DNA of 64,000 nt from Kribbella sp. NBC_00382 (GTDB lineage Bacteria > Actinomycetota > Actinomycetes > Propionibacteriales > Kribbellaceae): the NCBI RefSeq assembly GCF_036067295.1, contig NZ_CP107954.1, positions 8,060,001 to 8,124,000 of the forward strand, given 5' to 3'. Under the pieces are notes generated by a model. The model did not search any database and was not told where the DNA came from. It saw nothing but the letters and a program-made list of their open reading frames with translations. A program made the translations under genes and the position numbers. Shown here one piece after another: positions 41,285-50,399 of the stretch. Within the stretch, counting starts at the first letter, position 1. The number at the start of each line of letters is the position of its first letter.

Positions 41285-43294
41285 TCAGCCGAGGTCCGCG
41301 GCTGTCAGCCAGGTCACATCCTGGGCCGACAGCTCCACCGACAAGCCAGGCAACGAGGTCCGCGTCTCGCTGAGCTGACGCGGGCCGATCAGCGGAAACA
41401 CCGGGTACGGCTGGTGTAGCAGCCAGGCCAGCGCGATCGCCGTCGCACCCACACCATACTTGTCGGCCAGTTCCTCCGCGCGCCGGAGTCGCTCGAAGTT
41501 GCCGTCGGAGTAGAAGCAGCGCGCCAGCTCCTCGTCCGACCGGTCCTCCGGCTTGGCCCGTCCGGTGAAGAACCCGCGCGCCTGACTCGACCACGGGAAC
41601 AGCGCGACCTGCCGCTCCCGGAGCCACGCCTGCGACTCGTCGTCACTGACATGACGGCAGCCGGCCCACGGTACGTCGTACGCCCGCGCCAGACTCAAGT
41701 GATTGCTCAGCAGCGTAAAGGCCTGCTTCCCCTGAGCCGCCGCATACGCATTGGCCTCGTCGAACCGAGCCGTCGACCAGTTGGACCCACCGAACGCCTT
41801 GATCCGCCCGGCCTGGAAATGCGAGTCCAGCACATCGACGAACTCCCCCACCGGGATCTCTTCGTTGTCCCGATGCATCAGGTAGAGGTCGACGTGGTCG
41901 GTCTGCAGCCGCTCCAGCGACTCGAACAGCTGCCGCGTGATCGACTCCGGATCGCAGTACGGCGTATGCGCACCCTTCCCGATCAGCACGATGTCGTCCC
42001 GGTTGCCCCGCGACTTCACCCACTGCCCGAGCAGCTTCTCGCCCCGCCCGCCGCCGTAGACGTACGCCGTGTCGAAGGTCGTCCCGCCGCGCTCGACGAA
42101 GTCGTCGAACATCGTCGCCGCGTGCGGCAGCGTCAACTGGTTGTCGACGCCCATCACCAGCCGCGACACCTGCTTGCCGAGCCCTGGTACCTCGCCGTAC
42201 GTCATCGACGCATCGTCACGCCGTGCCAGCGGCCGCCCGGTGGTCGTCGGGATCAGGACGTCGTCGCGCTCGCTCGCGTACTGCTGCCCGATCAGCTTGC
42301 GCCACTCGTCCTGTACTTCGAGATTGCCCAGCGTGTCCGACCACGCCATCTCCGGCGCCTGGCGCGACTCGATCGCCGCCGCCACCGCGTCCGCCTCGGC
42401 CGTGTAGATGAAGGCCGGCTCCGCGGAGATGTCCCGCGGCTCCTCCCCCACCTTGTGCAGCGTCACGTGGGTCGGCTTGCCGTCGCCACCGAACCACGGG
42501 TCCTCGATCACGAGGTACCCCTCGCTGCCGAGCACCCGTACCCGGTTCTCGTCGTTGAGCCGGACGCCGGTGCTCACCTGAGCGGTCATCCCGCTGTCGA
42601 AGAAGAGCGTCGCGACCGACCATTCGTCCACCCCGGTCTCGCCGACCTGACCGACCGCGGTGACCGCCGCCGGATCGGCGTACGGGGCTCCGATGGCGGC
42701 GCCGGCGATCAGTCGCGCGTACGAGACCGGGTAGCCGCCGACGTCGAGGATGCCACCGCCGGCCAGGTCGTTGGCGAAGATCCGGCTCTCGGCGTTGAAG
42801 GACGCCTGGAACCCGAACGACGCCTGGATCTGGTGCACCTTGCCGACCGCGCCGTCACGGACCAACTGGGCGACCAGCTTGGTCTGCGGCAGGCAGCGGT
42901 ACATGTACGCCTCCATCAGGAAGACGTCGTGGCGGATCGCGGCCTCGATCATCGCCGCCGCCCAGGACCGGTTGATCGCGAGCGGCTTCTCGCAGAGCAC
43001 GTGCTTGCCGGCCTCTGCGGCCTTGATCGCCCACTCGGGATGCAGCGGATGCGGGGTGGCGATATAGACGGCATCGACGGTGTCGTCGGCGAGCAGGTCG
43101 CCGTACGACGCGTGCCGGTGCGGGATGTCGTACTTGTCGCCGAACGCGTCGGCCGAGGTCTGGCTGCGGCTTCCGACCGCGGCCAGTTCACCGGTCGCGG
43201 ACGCCGGGATCTGGCTGGCGAACCTGGACGCGATGTTTCCGGTTCCCAGAATTCCCCAGCGGAGTTTGCTGTTCTGCACAGAGGTTCCCCTCAT
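41285..43294 (-). CDS. Gfo/Idh/MocA oxidoreductase fused to an aldo/keto reductase
   Basis: 669 residues in one frame. Residues 1-345 are a Gfo/Idh/MocA sugar dehydrogenase: NAD fold WGILGTGNIASRFA and the EKP motif at 102-104 (VLCEKPLAIN). Residues from about 365 are an aldo/keto reductase with Asp408, Tyr413, Lys440 and His474 of the catalytic tetrad (TTFDTAYVYGG, LIGKGAH, DLYLMHRDN). The two redox activities on sugars or polyols may pass a substrate between them. It lies 19 bp after the ABC permease gene and completes the sugar-uptake unit. No frameshift is seen in the linker. Confidence 0.9.
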   Translation of the reverse strand: MRGTSVQNSKLRWGILGTGNIASRFASQIPASATGELAAVGSRSQTSADAFGDKYDIPHRHASYGDLLADDTVDAVYIATPHPLHPEWAIKAAEAGKHVLCEKPLAINRSWAAAMIEAAIRHDVFLMEAYMYRCLPQTKLVAQLVRDGAVGKVHQIQASFGFQASFNAESRIFANDLAGGGILDVGGYPVSYARLIAGAAIGAPYADPAAVTAVGQVGETGVDEWSVATLFFDSGMTAQVSTGVRLNDENRVRVLGSEGYLVIEDPWFGGDGKPTHVTLHKVGEEPRDISAEPAFIYTAEADAVAAAIESRQAPEMAWSDTLGNLEVQDEWRKLIGQQYASERDDVLIPTTTGRPLARRDDASMTYGEVPGLGKQVSRLVMGVDNQLTLPHAATMFDDFVERGGTTFDTAYVYGGGRGEKLLGQWVKSRGNRDDIVLIGKGAHTPYCDPESITRQLFESLERLQTDHVDLYLMHRDNEEIPVGEFVDVLDSHFQAGRIKAFGGSNWSTARFDEANAYAAAQGKQAFTLLSNHLSLARAYDVPWAGCRHVSDDESQAWLRERQVALFPWSSQARGFFTGRAKPEDRSDEELARCFYSDGNFERLRRAEELADKYGVGATAIALAWLLHQPYPVFPLIGPRQLSETRTSLPGLSVELSAQDVTWLTAADLG

Positions 43295-43313
43295 CGAGGT
43301 GCGGTCAATTGGG

Positions 43314-44141
43314 TCAGAATTTCATGGCACCGGCGGCGATGTCGGCGATGAAGTGGCGGCCTCCGATCAGGAAGACCCCGATCAACGGAATCACACTCAT
43401 CAGGGCACCCGCCATCACCATGCTGTAATCGGTGCCATAGACGCCGTTCAGCTGCTGCAAGGCGACCTGCAGGGTGAGCTTGTTCGGGTCCGTCATCACG
43501 ATCAACGGCCACAGGTAATCGTTCCAGACGTTGATGAACGTGAAGATTCCGAGGAAGGCCAGGCCGGGCCGCAGGACCGGCAGTCCGACGGTCAGGTACT
43601 GCCGGAAGAAGCCGGCGCCGTCGACCTTCGCGGCCGAGATCAGCTCGTCGGGGATCGCGCCCTTGGCGTACTGGCGCATCCAGAAGATGCCGAACGCGTT
43701 CGCGGCGCCCGGGATGATCAGCGCCTTCAGCGACCCGATCCAGCCGAACTCGGCCAGCGTCACGAACTGCGGCACCAGCGACAGCTGGGACGGGATCATG
43801 AAGGTCGCGAGCAGCAGCCCGAAGAGCAGGTTCCGGCCGGGGAACTCGTACTTCGCGAACGCGAACGCGGCCAGCGAGTCGAAGAACAGCACCAGCACGG
43901 TGACGCCGAGGCTGGCGATCAGCGTGATCAGCATCGAGCCGAAGAAGTCGATGTTGTCGAGCACGTGGCCCATGTTCTCGAACAGGTGCGAGCCGACGAA
44001 CAGCTTCGGCGGGTAGGTGAAGATGTCCGAGGTGGTGTTCGAGGCCATCACGAGCATCCAGTAGAACGGGAAGATCGAGACCAGCACGCCGAACATCAAG
44101 ACGACGTGGCCGACGACGGTACGGATTCTCTCAGTGCGCAT
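43314..44141 (-). CDS. Carbohydrate ABC transporter permease (MalG type)
   Basis: 275 residues with six membrane helices and the EAA-like loop ELISAAKVDGAGFFRQYLTV (then GLPVLRPGLA), which docks to the ATPase. It forms the second transmembrane subunit with the MalF-type protein, overlapping its gene by 11 bp. As in most actinobacterial sugar importers of this class, no ATPase gene is in the cluster, so a shared MsiK-like ATPase elsewhere is likely. Confidence 0.92.
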   Translation of the reverse strand: MRTERIRTVVGHVVLMFGVLVSIFPFYWMLVMASNTTSDIFTYPPKLFVGSHLFENMGHVLDNIDFFGSMLITLIASLGVTVLVLFFDSLAAFAFAKYEFPGRNLLFGLLLATFMIPSQLSLVPQFVTLAEFGWIGSLKALIIPGAANAFGIFWMRQYAKGAIPDELISAAKVDGAGFFRQYLTVGLPVLRPGLAFLGIFTFINVWNDYLWPLIVMTDPNKLTLQVALQQLNGVYGTDYSMVMAGALMSVIPLIGVFLIGGRHFIADIAAGAMKF

Positions 44142-45165
44142 CGGTCAGCTCCTTGTCCTGAGCCCTGTCGCGGGCGACCTTCGCGTCGATCCGGCGGGCG
44201 GCTCGCTTGGTGATCCGTTCGTCGTCGTTGCCGCCGATCAGCCGCCAGTTGATGATCGAGAACAAGACGATCAGGATGAACAGCGCCCAGCCGATCGCGG
44301 CGCCGTAGCCGAACTGGTGCTTGCCGAACGCGCTGTCGTACAGGTACGAAACGATCGTCAGACCGCCGTCGCCGGGGCCGCCGATCGCGCCGCTGCTGCC
44401 GAACAGCACCTGCGACTCGGTGAAGATCTGCAGCCCGCCGATGGTGCTGGTGACCGCGGTGAAGAGGATGACCGGACGCAGCAGCGGCACGGTGATCCGC
44501 CAGAACGTCTGCCGCGGTGAGGCGCCGTCCATCTTGGCCGCCTCGTAGACGTCGGACGAGATCGCCTGCAGACCGGCCAGGAAGATGATCGCGTTGTACC
44601 CGGTCCAGCGCCACAAGACGATGCTCGCGATCGCCACCTTGATCCCCCACGGCGCGCTCAGCCACTCGATCTTCTGCAGCCCGACCGACTGCAGGAAGGC
44701 GTTCAGCAGGCCGAAGTTGTTGCTGAAGACGGAGCCGAAGACCATCGTGACGGCGACCACCGAGGTGATGTTCGGGACGAAGTACGCGATCCGGTAGAAG
44801 CTGCGGAACCGCGTCGCGTTGTGCAACGCGTTCGCGATCACCAGGGCCAGCAGCAGCATCGGAACGGTCGAGATCACCCAGATGATCAAGGTGTTGGTGA
44901 TGGACTTCCAGAAGCTCGGATCGGTGAGCAGATAGCTGTACTGCTCCAGCCCGACCCATTTCATCTGGCCGATGCCGTCCCAGGAGTGGAACGACAGCCA
45001 GATCGAGAACAGGATCGGGAACGCGCCGAAGACCGCGAACAGGATGAAGAACGGCGACACCGCGGCGTACTGCGGGAGCGCGCGACGGTACTTGCCCGGC
45101 GGCCGGTCCGGCGCTGTCTCCTTGGTGGACACCGCTGAGGTGCTGATCGCGTTGCTGACAGCCAT
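44131..45165 (-). CDS. Carbohydrate ABC transporter permease (MalF type)
   Basis: 344 residues with a cytoplasmic N-terminus (STKETAPDRPPGKYRR), then six helices and an EAA loop YEAAKMDGASPRQTFWRITV. It forms the first permease subunit of the importer. It begins 1 bp after the binding-protein stop and overlaps the MalG-type gene by 11 bp, so the unit reads binding protein, permease, permease, fused oxidoreductase. Confidence 0.92.
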   Translation of the reverse strand: MAVSNAISTSAVSTKETAPDRPPGKYRRALPQYAAVSPFFILFAVFGAFPILFSIWLSFHSWDGIGQMKWVGLEQYSYLLTDPSFWKSITNTLIIWVISTVPMLLLALVIANALHNATRFRSFYRIAYFVPNITSVVAVTMVFGSVFSNNFGLLNAFLQSVGLQKIEWLSAPWGIKVAIASIVLWRWTGYNAIIFLAGLQAISSDVYEAAKMDGASPRQTFWRITVPLLRPVILFTAVTSTIGGLQIFTESQVLFGSSGAIGGPGDGGLTIVSYLYDSAFGKHQFGYGAAIGWALFILIVLFSIINWRLIGGNDDERITKRAARRIDAKVARDRAQDKELTDAH

Positions 45166-45166
45166 C

Positions 45167-46450
45167 TCAGATCGCCCCCGCCCTGGTGAGTTCGCGCTTG
45201 ACCTGGATCTGGCCGTCTTTCCAGGCCTGGTCGGACGACTTGCCGCCGACCTCGACGTTGACGAGTTCGGCCGCGATCGGATCGCGGATGATCGAGTCGT
45301 ACGGGCTGAAGTACGCGCCCGGGTACTTCTTGGCGGAGTCGGCGAAGACGTCGACGATCCGCTGCCCGCCGAAGAACGGGTCGGGCGCGGTCAGCCGCGG
45401 GTCGGTGTAGCTCGCGGGCGTGGACGGGAAAAGTACTGGGTCCTTGAACGCCTCGGCCTGGTTCTTGGACGACTCCAGCCAGCTGATGAAGGCGAACGCG
45501 GCCGCGGGATCCTTGCAGTACTTCGTGATGGCGAGGAACGACCCACCACGGTTGCCGGCGCCGCCCGGGGTCGCACACACCCGCCATTGCCCCTTCGTCT
45601 TGGGGGCGGCGTTCTTGGGACCGAGCTGTGCCCACCAGACCGCACCGACGTACGCGACGAGCTGGCCGTTGGTGACGACCGCGTTGGCGTCGGTACTGCC
45701 CGACTGGGCGTTGGCCGACAAGCCGTCCTTGACCACCCGGACCGCCAGGTCCCAAGCCTGCCTGATGTGATCGCCGTCGCCGATGTACTGACCATCCGGG
45801 GTCATGTAGCGCTTGGTGAGCTGGGCGATCGCGTAGTCGAAGACCGAGGTGATGTTGTCGGTGATCGACGACCCCGGTACCGCCTGCTTGACCTTCTTGC
45901 CGAGCTGGATGAAGCCGTCCCAGTCGGGTGCCGCGGCCTGCACGTCAGCGGGCTCGGTCGGTACGCCGGCCTTCTCGAAGATGTCCCGCCGGTAGAACAG
46001 CGCGGTCGGGCCGGTGTCCATCGGGTAGGCCATCATCTTGCCCTGCGGTGTGATGCCGAGCTTCCACTTCCAGTCCAGGAAGTCGCCCTTGAGCTTGTCC
46101 GCGCCGAGCTCGTTGAGGTCGTGGAACTGGTCCGCGTTCGGGAAGTAGGTGGCGACGTCGTCGTTGATCGCCATGATGTCCGGGACCAGCGACTTGCCCG
46201 CCAGCGCGGTCAGCACCTTGGTCTTGTAGTCGCCGCCGATCCGGGTCATCGAGAGCTGCTTGCCCGCCGCGCCGGGGATCGCCTTCTCGGCCTCGCCGAT
46301 CAGGGAGTCGTTGACCGAGCCGACCCAGGTCCACATGCTCAGCTGGTCGGCGGCCCCGAGCGAACTTCGTGATCCACAACCGGTCAACCCGGCCGCCGCG
46401 GCGCCCGCCCCGGCGCCGAGCACCAGGAACTGTCTGCGTGTCACTGTCAT
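45167..46450 (-). CDS. Sugar ABC transporter substrate-binding lipoprotein (Tat-type signal)
   Basis: 427 residues from ATG 46450, which has GAGG 6 nt upstream; a GTG at 46462 is less likely. The signal peptide has twin arginines (TVTRRQFLVLGAG) and a lipobox GLTGC with Cys25 lipidated, so export is probably by the Tat route. The rest is a type-1 family solute-binding fold (AADQLSMWTWVGSVNDSLIG, FYRRDIFEKAGVP). It delivers an oligosaccharide or sugar to the permeases. Two LacI-type operator-like sites flank the promoter. Confidence 0.92.
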   Translation of the reverse strand: MTVTRRQFLVLGAGAGAAAAGLTGCGSRSSLGAADQLSMWTWVGSVNDSLIGEAEKAIPGAAGKQLSMTRIGGDYKTKVLTALAGKSLVPDIMAINDDVATYFPNADQFHDLNELGADKLKGDFLDWKWKLGITPQGKMMAYPMDTGPTALFYRRDIFEKAGVPTEPADVQAAAPDWDGFIQLGKKVKQAVPGSSITDNITSVFDYAIAQLTKRYMTPDGQYIGDGDHIRQAWDLAVRVVKDGLSANAQSGSTDANAVVTNGQLVAYVGAVWWAQLGPKNAAPKTKGQWRVCATPGGAGNRGGSFLAITKYCKDPAAAFAFISWLESSKNQAEAFKDPVLFPSTPASYTDPRLTAPDPFFGGQRIVDVFADSAKKYPGAYFSPYDSIIRDPIAAELVNVEVGGKSSDQAWKDGQIQVKRELTRAGAI

Positions 46451-46477
46451 GAACCGCCTCACCTACACCTTCATCAC

Positions 46478-46486
46478 TGACCGGTT
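46478..46486. promoter_or_regulatory. LacI-type operator-like element, proximal
   Basis: TGACCGGTT, with a CCGG centre, 28 bp before the binding-protein ATG. It is the reverse complement of the element at 46565-46573. Confidence 0.5.
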
Positions 46487-46562
46487 GGGGAGTCCTCGTG
46501 TTCATTTCCGCTAGAACTTGTCCACAAATGTTCGGACATGCTTAAGGTAAGCGCATACCAAC

Positions 46563-46573
46563 TGAACCGGTCA
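46563..46573. promoter_or_regulatory. LacI-type operator-like element, distal
   Basis: TGAACCGGTCA, an almost perfect palindrome around CCGG, 77 bp from the matching proximal element. A pair like this fits a LacI-family regulator; none is in the window. Confidence 0.5.
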
Positions 46574-46651
46574 AGGGCTCATCCTGTGCCCGACCGAGCC
46601 AGTCGTGAACGCCAGTCTGGAACGACCGGGGCGCCTGACAGGATGGATGCC

Positions 46652-47278
46652 ATGCCGCTTGTGGAGATCGAGACAGTTCTGTTCGACGCCGATGGAGTGA
46701 TCCAGCAGCCGACCGTGGACTGGCGCGGGACGCTGTCGGGGTTCGTCGCGGCGGAGTCGGCCGACGAGTTCGTGCTCGACCTGATGGTCTCGGAGCGGCC
46801 TTCGATCGCCGGCAAGGGCGACTTCCGCGAGGCGGTCGCCGAGGTGCTCGAGCGCTGGTCCTCTTCCGCGTCGGTGGAGGACGTACTGCAGTTGTGGCAC
46901 CGCTTCGAGGCCGACCCGGTGGTGGTCGGGTGGATCCAGGAGTTGCGGGCGGCTGGGATCGGGTGTCATCTCGCCACCAACCAGCAGTCGTACCGGCGGG
47001 CGATCATGAACGACGAGCGGCACTACGGCGACTGGTTCGACCAGAGCTTCTACTCGTGCGACCTCGGCCTGGCCAAGCCGGATCCGGCGTACTTCCGCGC
47101 GATCCTGACCGCGGTCGGCAAGCCTGCGGCGACGACGCTGTTCATCGACGACAACCAGCCCAACATCGACGGCGCCCGCGAGGCCGGGTTGCATGCCGAG
47201 CTGTACGACCTGTCCGAGGGGCACGAGGTTTTGCGTGCACTGCTCGCGCGCTACGGGCTGACGGTCTCCCTCGCGTGA
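46652..47278 (+). CDS. HAD-superfamily hydrolase
   Basis: 208 residues. Motif I IETVLFDADGVIQ gives the nucleophile Asp and acid Asp, and motif III-IV lie at DLGLAKPDPAYFRAI and TTLFIDDNQPNIDGAREAGL. This is the sugar phosphatase/haloacid-type fold. Placed beside a sugar importer, a sugar-phosphate phosphatase is plausible but the substrate cannot be named. ATG 46652 follows AGGATGG; an in-frame ATG at 46643 is possible. It overlaps the convergent MFS gene by 28 bp. Confidence 0.85.
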   Translation: MPLVEIETVLFDADGVIQQPTVDWRGTLSGFVAAESADEFVLDLMVSERPSIAGKGDFREAVAEVLERWSSSASVEDVLQLWHRFEADPVVVGWIQELRAAGIGCHLATNQQSYRRAIMNDERHYGDWFDQSFYSCDLGLAKPDPAYFRAILTAVGKPAATTLFIDDNQPNIDGAREAGLHAELYDLSEGHEVLRALLARYGLTVSLA

Positions 47279-48540
47279 CCGCGGCTCAAGGGGCGGCTGA
47301 CGAGGAAGAGCGCGACCAGTAGCGGCAAGGTGACCAGGAAGGCCGTCCGTAGGTCGACCACTCCCGCTAGTGCGGCCAGTACGGCCGGGGCGAGCAGGAT
47401 GGCCACGCCCGACGCCGAGGCGCCGAGTGCTGCGAGCCGGGCCGAGCTGAGTCCCGGGGTGGCGACCAGTGCGGCCAGGGTGACCGGGTAGAGCGGTGCG
47501 ACGCCGATTCCTGCCAGTACTAGGCCTGCTGTGACCACTGCCGGAGTACCGAACAAGCTGACCAGCAGCGTCCCAGCGACCGCCAGCAGTCCACCCGGCA
47601 CGATCGGAGACCAGCCGCGGACATGTACCGGTCCTATTGCCCGCCCTACGGCCATACCGATCGGAAAGGCGCTCCCCAGCAAGGCGGCGCCGGCAATAGT
47701 CAGCCCCGAGTCCAACAGCCGGGCCACCGCCCAAATCACAAAACAAAACTCCACCGCAACCGCTAGTACCACCCGAGCCCACCCGCGCCCGACCTGCATG
47801 AGGACGCGGCGCTCCAACCGCTGCGGCGCTACGACGGCCTGTTCGTGAGTTACCCCCGGACGCGCAATGACAGCCAGCACCAGCAGCGGAGGCACAGCTA
47901 CAAGCATCGCCAACCGCCCAGTCGAAACCACCTTGTCCGCCGCCCCAATAGCCAGCGGAGCCAAAATCCCGGAAGCGCTAGCGAACGCGTTAACGCGGGT
48001 CAGCTGAGCCGCCGCCGTTGGCCCGCTCAACAACAACGGCGCAATCAAAATCAGCAACGCCCCACCCAGCCCAACCCCCAGTCCCCCGGCGATCGCCAGC
48101 CCATACGTCGGAGCCACCGCGATCAGCACCCCGCCCACCGCACAAACAACCGCCCCAACCCGCAACACCACCCCGATCGCCAAGACTTTGAGCACCCGCG
48201 GCCCCACCACCGCCACCACCAACAACCCCACCGCAAACGCCGAAGACAACAACGCCAACCGATCAGCCGGCAACGCGAGATCCCGAGCCAGCACAGCCAC
48301 ACAGGCCCCCAACCCCGCCAGCAAAAACCCCAACGCCGAAAGCCCCACCCCAATCTCAACCCCAGCAGAAACCCCACCCCACCCACCCAAACCACCGCGC
48401 CCTACCCACCCGCCCGCAGCACCGGCCCCATCTCGCCCACCCGCAGCTCCGCCCCCACCCAGCCCGCCCGCGTCACCGGTTCCGGCTTGCATCTCGGGGC
48501 GGGTCGCCTCTGCGTTTCCGCTCCGTTCTAGGCGGCTCAC
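47251..48540 (-). CDS. MFS transporter with glycine-rich N-terminal tail
   Basis: 429 residues. About 60 N-terminal residues are Gly/Ala/Asp-rich and low in complexity (GGLGGGGAAGGRDGAGAAGG), and 12 membrane helices follow from about residue 62. The DNA behind the tail contains two tight runs of G-tracts on the coding strand (48372-48415). The 5' half of the gene is more G/T-rich than the 3' half. The start overlaps the HAD gene stop by 4 bp. Substrate unknown. Overlaps the convergent HAD gene at its 3' end. Confidence 0.8.
   Translation of the reverse strand: MSRLERSGNAEATRPEMQAGTGDAGGLGGGGAAGGRDGAGAAGGWVGRGGLGGWGGVSAGVEIGVGLSALGFLLAGLGACVAVLARDLALPADRLALLSSAFAVGLLVVAVVGPRVLKVLAIGVVLRVGAVVCAVGGVLIAVAPTYGLAIAGGLGVGLGGALLILIAPLLLSGPTAAAQLTRVNAFASASGILAPLAIGAADKVVSTGRLAMLVAVPPLLVLAVIARPGVTHEQAVVAPQRLERRVLMQVGRGWARVVLAVAVEFCFVIWAVARLLDSGLTIAGAALLGSAFPIGMAVGRAIGPVHVRGWSPIVPGGLLAVAGTLLVSLFGTPAVVTAGLVLAGIGVAPLYPVTLAALVATPGLSSARLAALGASASGVAILLAPAVLAALAGVVDLRTAFLVTLPLLVALFLVSRPLSRGHARETVSP
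48372..48415 (-). other. Two adjacent G-quadruplex motifs in the MFS 5' region
   Basis: On the coding (minus) strand: GGG-T-GGG-T-GGGG-T-GGGG at 48372-48388 (all loops 1 nt) and GGG-C-GGG-T-GGG-TA-GGG at 48400-48415. Single-nucleotide loops are the strongest class of G4 motif. Confidence 0.55.
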
Positions 48541-49160
48541 TCCCCCGTCCGGTTCAGTAACTCGGCTAGGTCGTGCAGGTCGGCTAGCTGGATGTCGCCG
48601 TCTAGGCCCTTCAGGGCTGCGGTTATCGCGCCAGCGGCTCGGCCGGCCGCTAGACCGACCTCGGCGTCTTCTACCACCAGGCAGTACTGGGCATCGACGC
48701 CGAGTAGCTCTGCGGCGCGGAGGTAGCCCTCGGGGTCTGGCTTGCCTTGGGTGATGTCTTCGATGGCGATCAGGAGGGGCGGCTCGATGCCGGCGGCTCC
48801 GAGGCGGGCCTTCGCCAGTTGGTGGTCAGCGCTCGTCACGACCGCCCACGGAAGGGCGCGGCGGTCTAGGACGGCGAGTACTTCGAAGGCTCCGGGTGCG
48901 GCAACTACGTCGGAGAGGTCGTCGTACTGGAGTTCCATCTGGCGGGCGGCTGCTGCCAGCCAGGCGGCGCGGTCGAGATGCGGGAGCATTCGGACGGCGG
49001 TTGATTCGGCGGGAGCGCCGTGGGCCTGCGAGAGCACCTCCACCGGGTCTACGCCGTACTCCGCCGCCCAGGTCGTCCACGCGCGCTCGACAGACGCGTC
49101 CGAGGTGACCAAGGTGCCGTCCATGTCGAACAACACGGCTCGCAGTTGCCCCAACTCCAT
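48537..49160 (-). CDS. HAD-superfamily phosphatase (beta-phosphoglucomutase-like)
   Basis: 207 residues from ATG 49160 (GGAGG 5 nt upstream; ATG 49172 is an alternative). LRAVLFDMDGTLVTSDASVE is motif I with the acid/nucleophile pair, TSADHQLAKARLGAAGIEPP motif II, and GKPDPEGYLRAAELLGVDA motif III before VVEDAEVGLAAGRAAG. This is the class used by sugar phosphatases and beta-phosphoglucomutases. It is divergent from the ROK regulator gene and coupled to the MFS gene, so all three may share control. Confidence 0.88.
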   Translation of the reverse strand: MELGQLRAVLFDMDGTLVTSDASVERAWTTWAAEYGVDPVEVLSQAHGAPAESTAVRMLPHLDRAAWLAAAARQMELQYDDLSDVVAAPGAFEVLAVLDRRALPWAVVTSADHQLAKARLGAAGIEPPLLIAIEDITQGKPDPEGYLRAAELLGVDAQYCLVVEDAEVGLAAGRAAGAITAALKGLDGDIQLADLHDLAELLNRTGE

Positions 49161-49208
49161 CGACGCCTCCATTAAACTCGTACTCCGAGCATAAGCCAGG
49201 GGGGACCC

Positions 49209-50399
49209 ATGACGGCAAGAGGCGACGTGAAACCGGCAGTGCGACGCGGCCAGTGGCAGACGGCCGCCGACGTCCTGGCCCTCATCGCGCGCCAGCCCGG
49301 CATCACCCGCGCAGCCGTCGCCAGGGAACTCCGCCTGAGCACCAGCTCCACCACCGAGCTCACCGCCCGCCTCCGCGACCTCCACCTCCTCACCGAGACC
49401 CCTGCCCCGAGCCAGGGCCGCGGCCGGCCGACGACCGTACTCCGCCCGCATCCGCGGGGCCCGGTGGTCCTGGCGATGGAGCTGCAACTGGCCGACTGGC
49501 AGAGCGCAGTCGTGTCGCTGGACGGCGTACTGATCGAGCAGCAGTCCAAGCGCCACCGCAACCGCCGGCCTGACGCAGTACTGGCCGTACTGCGAGCCGA
49601 GGTCGAGCGAGCCAAGGCGCAGTACGGCGAACGCCTACTAGCCGTCAGCCTCGCAGTGGCGGGCACTGTCCGCGAGAACCGGCTGATGCAGGCCACGACG
49701 CTCGGCTGGAGTGAACTGGACCTCAGCCCGGTAGTAGCCGGCACCGGTCTGCCACTGCTCGTCGGGAACGACGCAACCCTCAGTGGAGTGGCCGAGGCGC
49801 GCACTGGAGCAGCAGCCGGGGCAGGGACCGCGCTGCACCTCATAGTCGAGGTGGGCGTCGGCGGGACGCTCATCCTCGACGGCATCCCGGCCAGTGGGGC
49901 GACTGGCGCCGGGGGCGAGTACGGGCACATGCCGTTCGGTGACCGCAGCCGCTCCTGCCCCTGCGGCGCCCGCGGTTGCTGGGATCTCGAGATCGACGGC
50001 CGGGCGCTCGCCCGCCACCTGGGCGATCCGGCGCCCGACGACCCCTATGCGTACGCCGAGGAGCTGCTCCAGCGCATCGCCGAGCAGCCCGTCCGGCGCG
50101 CCGTCGACCGGGTCGTCACCGCACTCGCGGAAGGGATCGCCGGCCTGGTCAACGCGAACGACCCCGCAGTGGTCACCATCGGCGGCCTGGCTATCCCCCT
50201 GCGCGCCGCGGCCCCGGCCGTCTTCGCCAATGCGTACACCGACGGCCTGATGACCTTCCATCGTTCCGCGCCGCCGCCGGTTCTCGACTCGACCCATCAG
50301 GAGACCGGCCCACTCCTGGGTGCGGCCGCGCTCGGCCTCGACCACATCACCACCGAGTCCACGCTGGCCCACTGGAATGACCGATTCTCCAGAACCTGA
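49209..50399 (+). CDS. ROK family transcriptional regulator
   Basis: 396 residues. An N-terminal winged HTH (VLALIARQPGITRAAVAREL) precedes a ROK sugar-kinase-like domain with GATGAGGEYGHMPFGD and the zinc-binding cluster SCPCGARGCWDLEIDG. Such proteins repress sugar uptake and catabolism genes and respond to sugars. It faces the HAD/MFS pair across a 48-bp spacer; control of those genes or of the sugar importer is inference. GGGGGACCC precedes the ATG. Confidence 0.88.
   Translation: MTARGDVKPAVRRGQWQTAADVLALIARQPGITRAAVARELRLSTSSTTELTARLRDLHLLTETPAPSQGRGRPTTVLRPHPRGPVVLAMELQLADWQSAVVSLDGVLIEQQSKRHRNRRPDAVLAVLRAEVERAKAQYGERLLAVSLAVAGTVRENRLMQATTLGWSELDLSPVVAGTGLPLLVGNDATLSGVAEARTGAAAGAGTALHLIVEVGVGGTLILDGIPASGATGAGGEYGHMPFGDRSRSCPCGARGCWDLEIDGRALARHLGDPAPDDPYAYAEELLQRIAEQPVRRAVDRVVTALAEGIAGLVNANDPAVVTIGGLAIPLRAAAPAVFANAYTDGLMTFHRSAPPPVLDSTHQETGPLLGAAALGLDHITTESTLAHWNDRFSRT

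Noticed and set aside
46519..46538. TGTCC-N10-GGACA dyad upstream of the sugar importer
   Set aside because: Arms of only 5 bp with a long spacer; expected by chance and no repeat elsewhere nearby.
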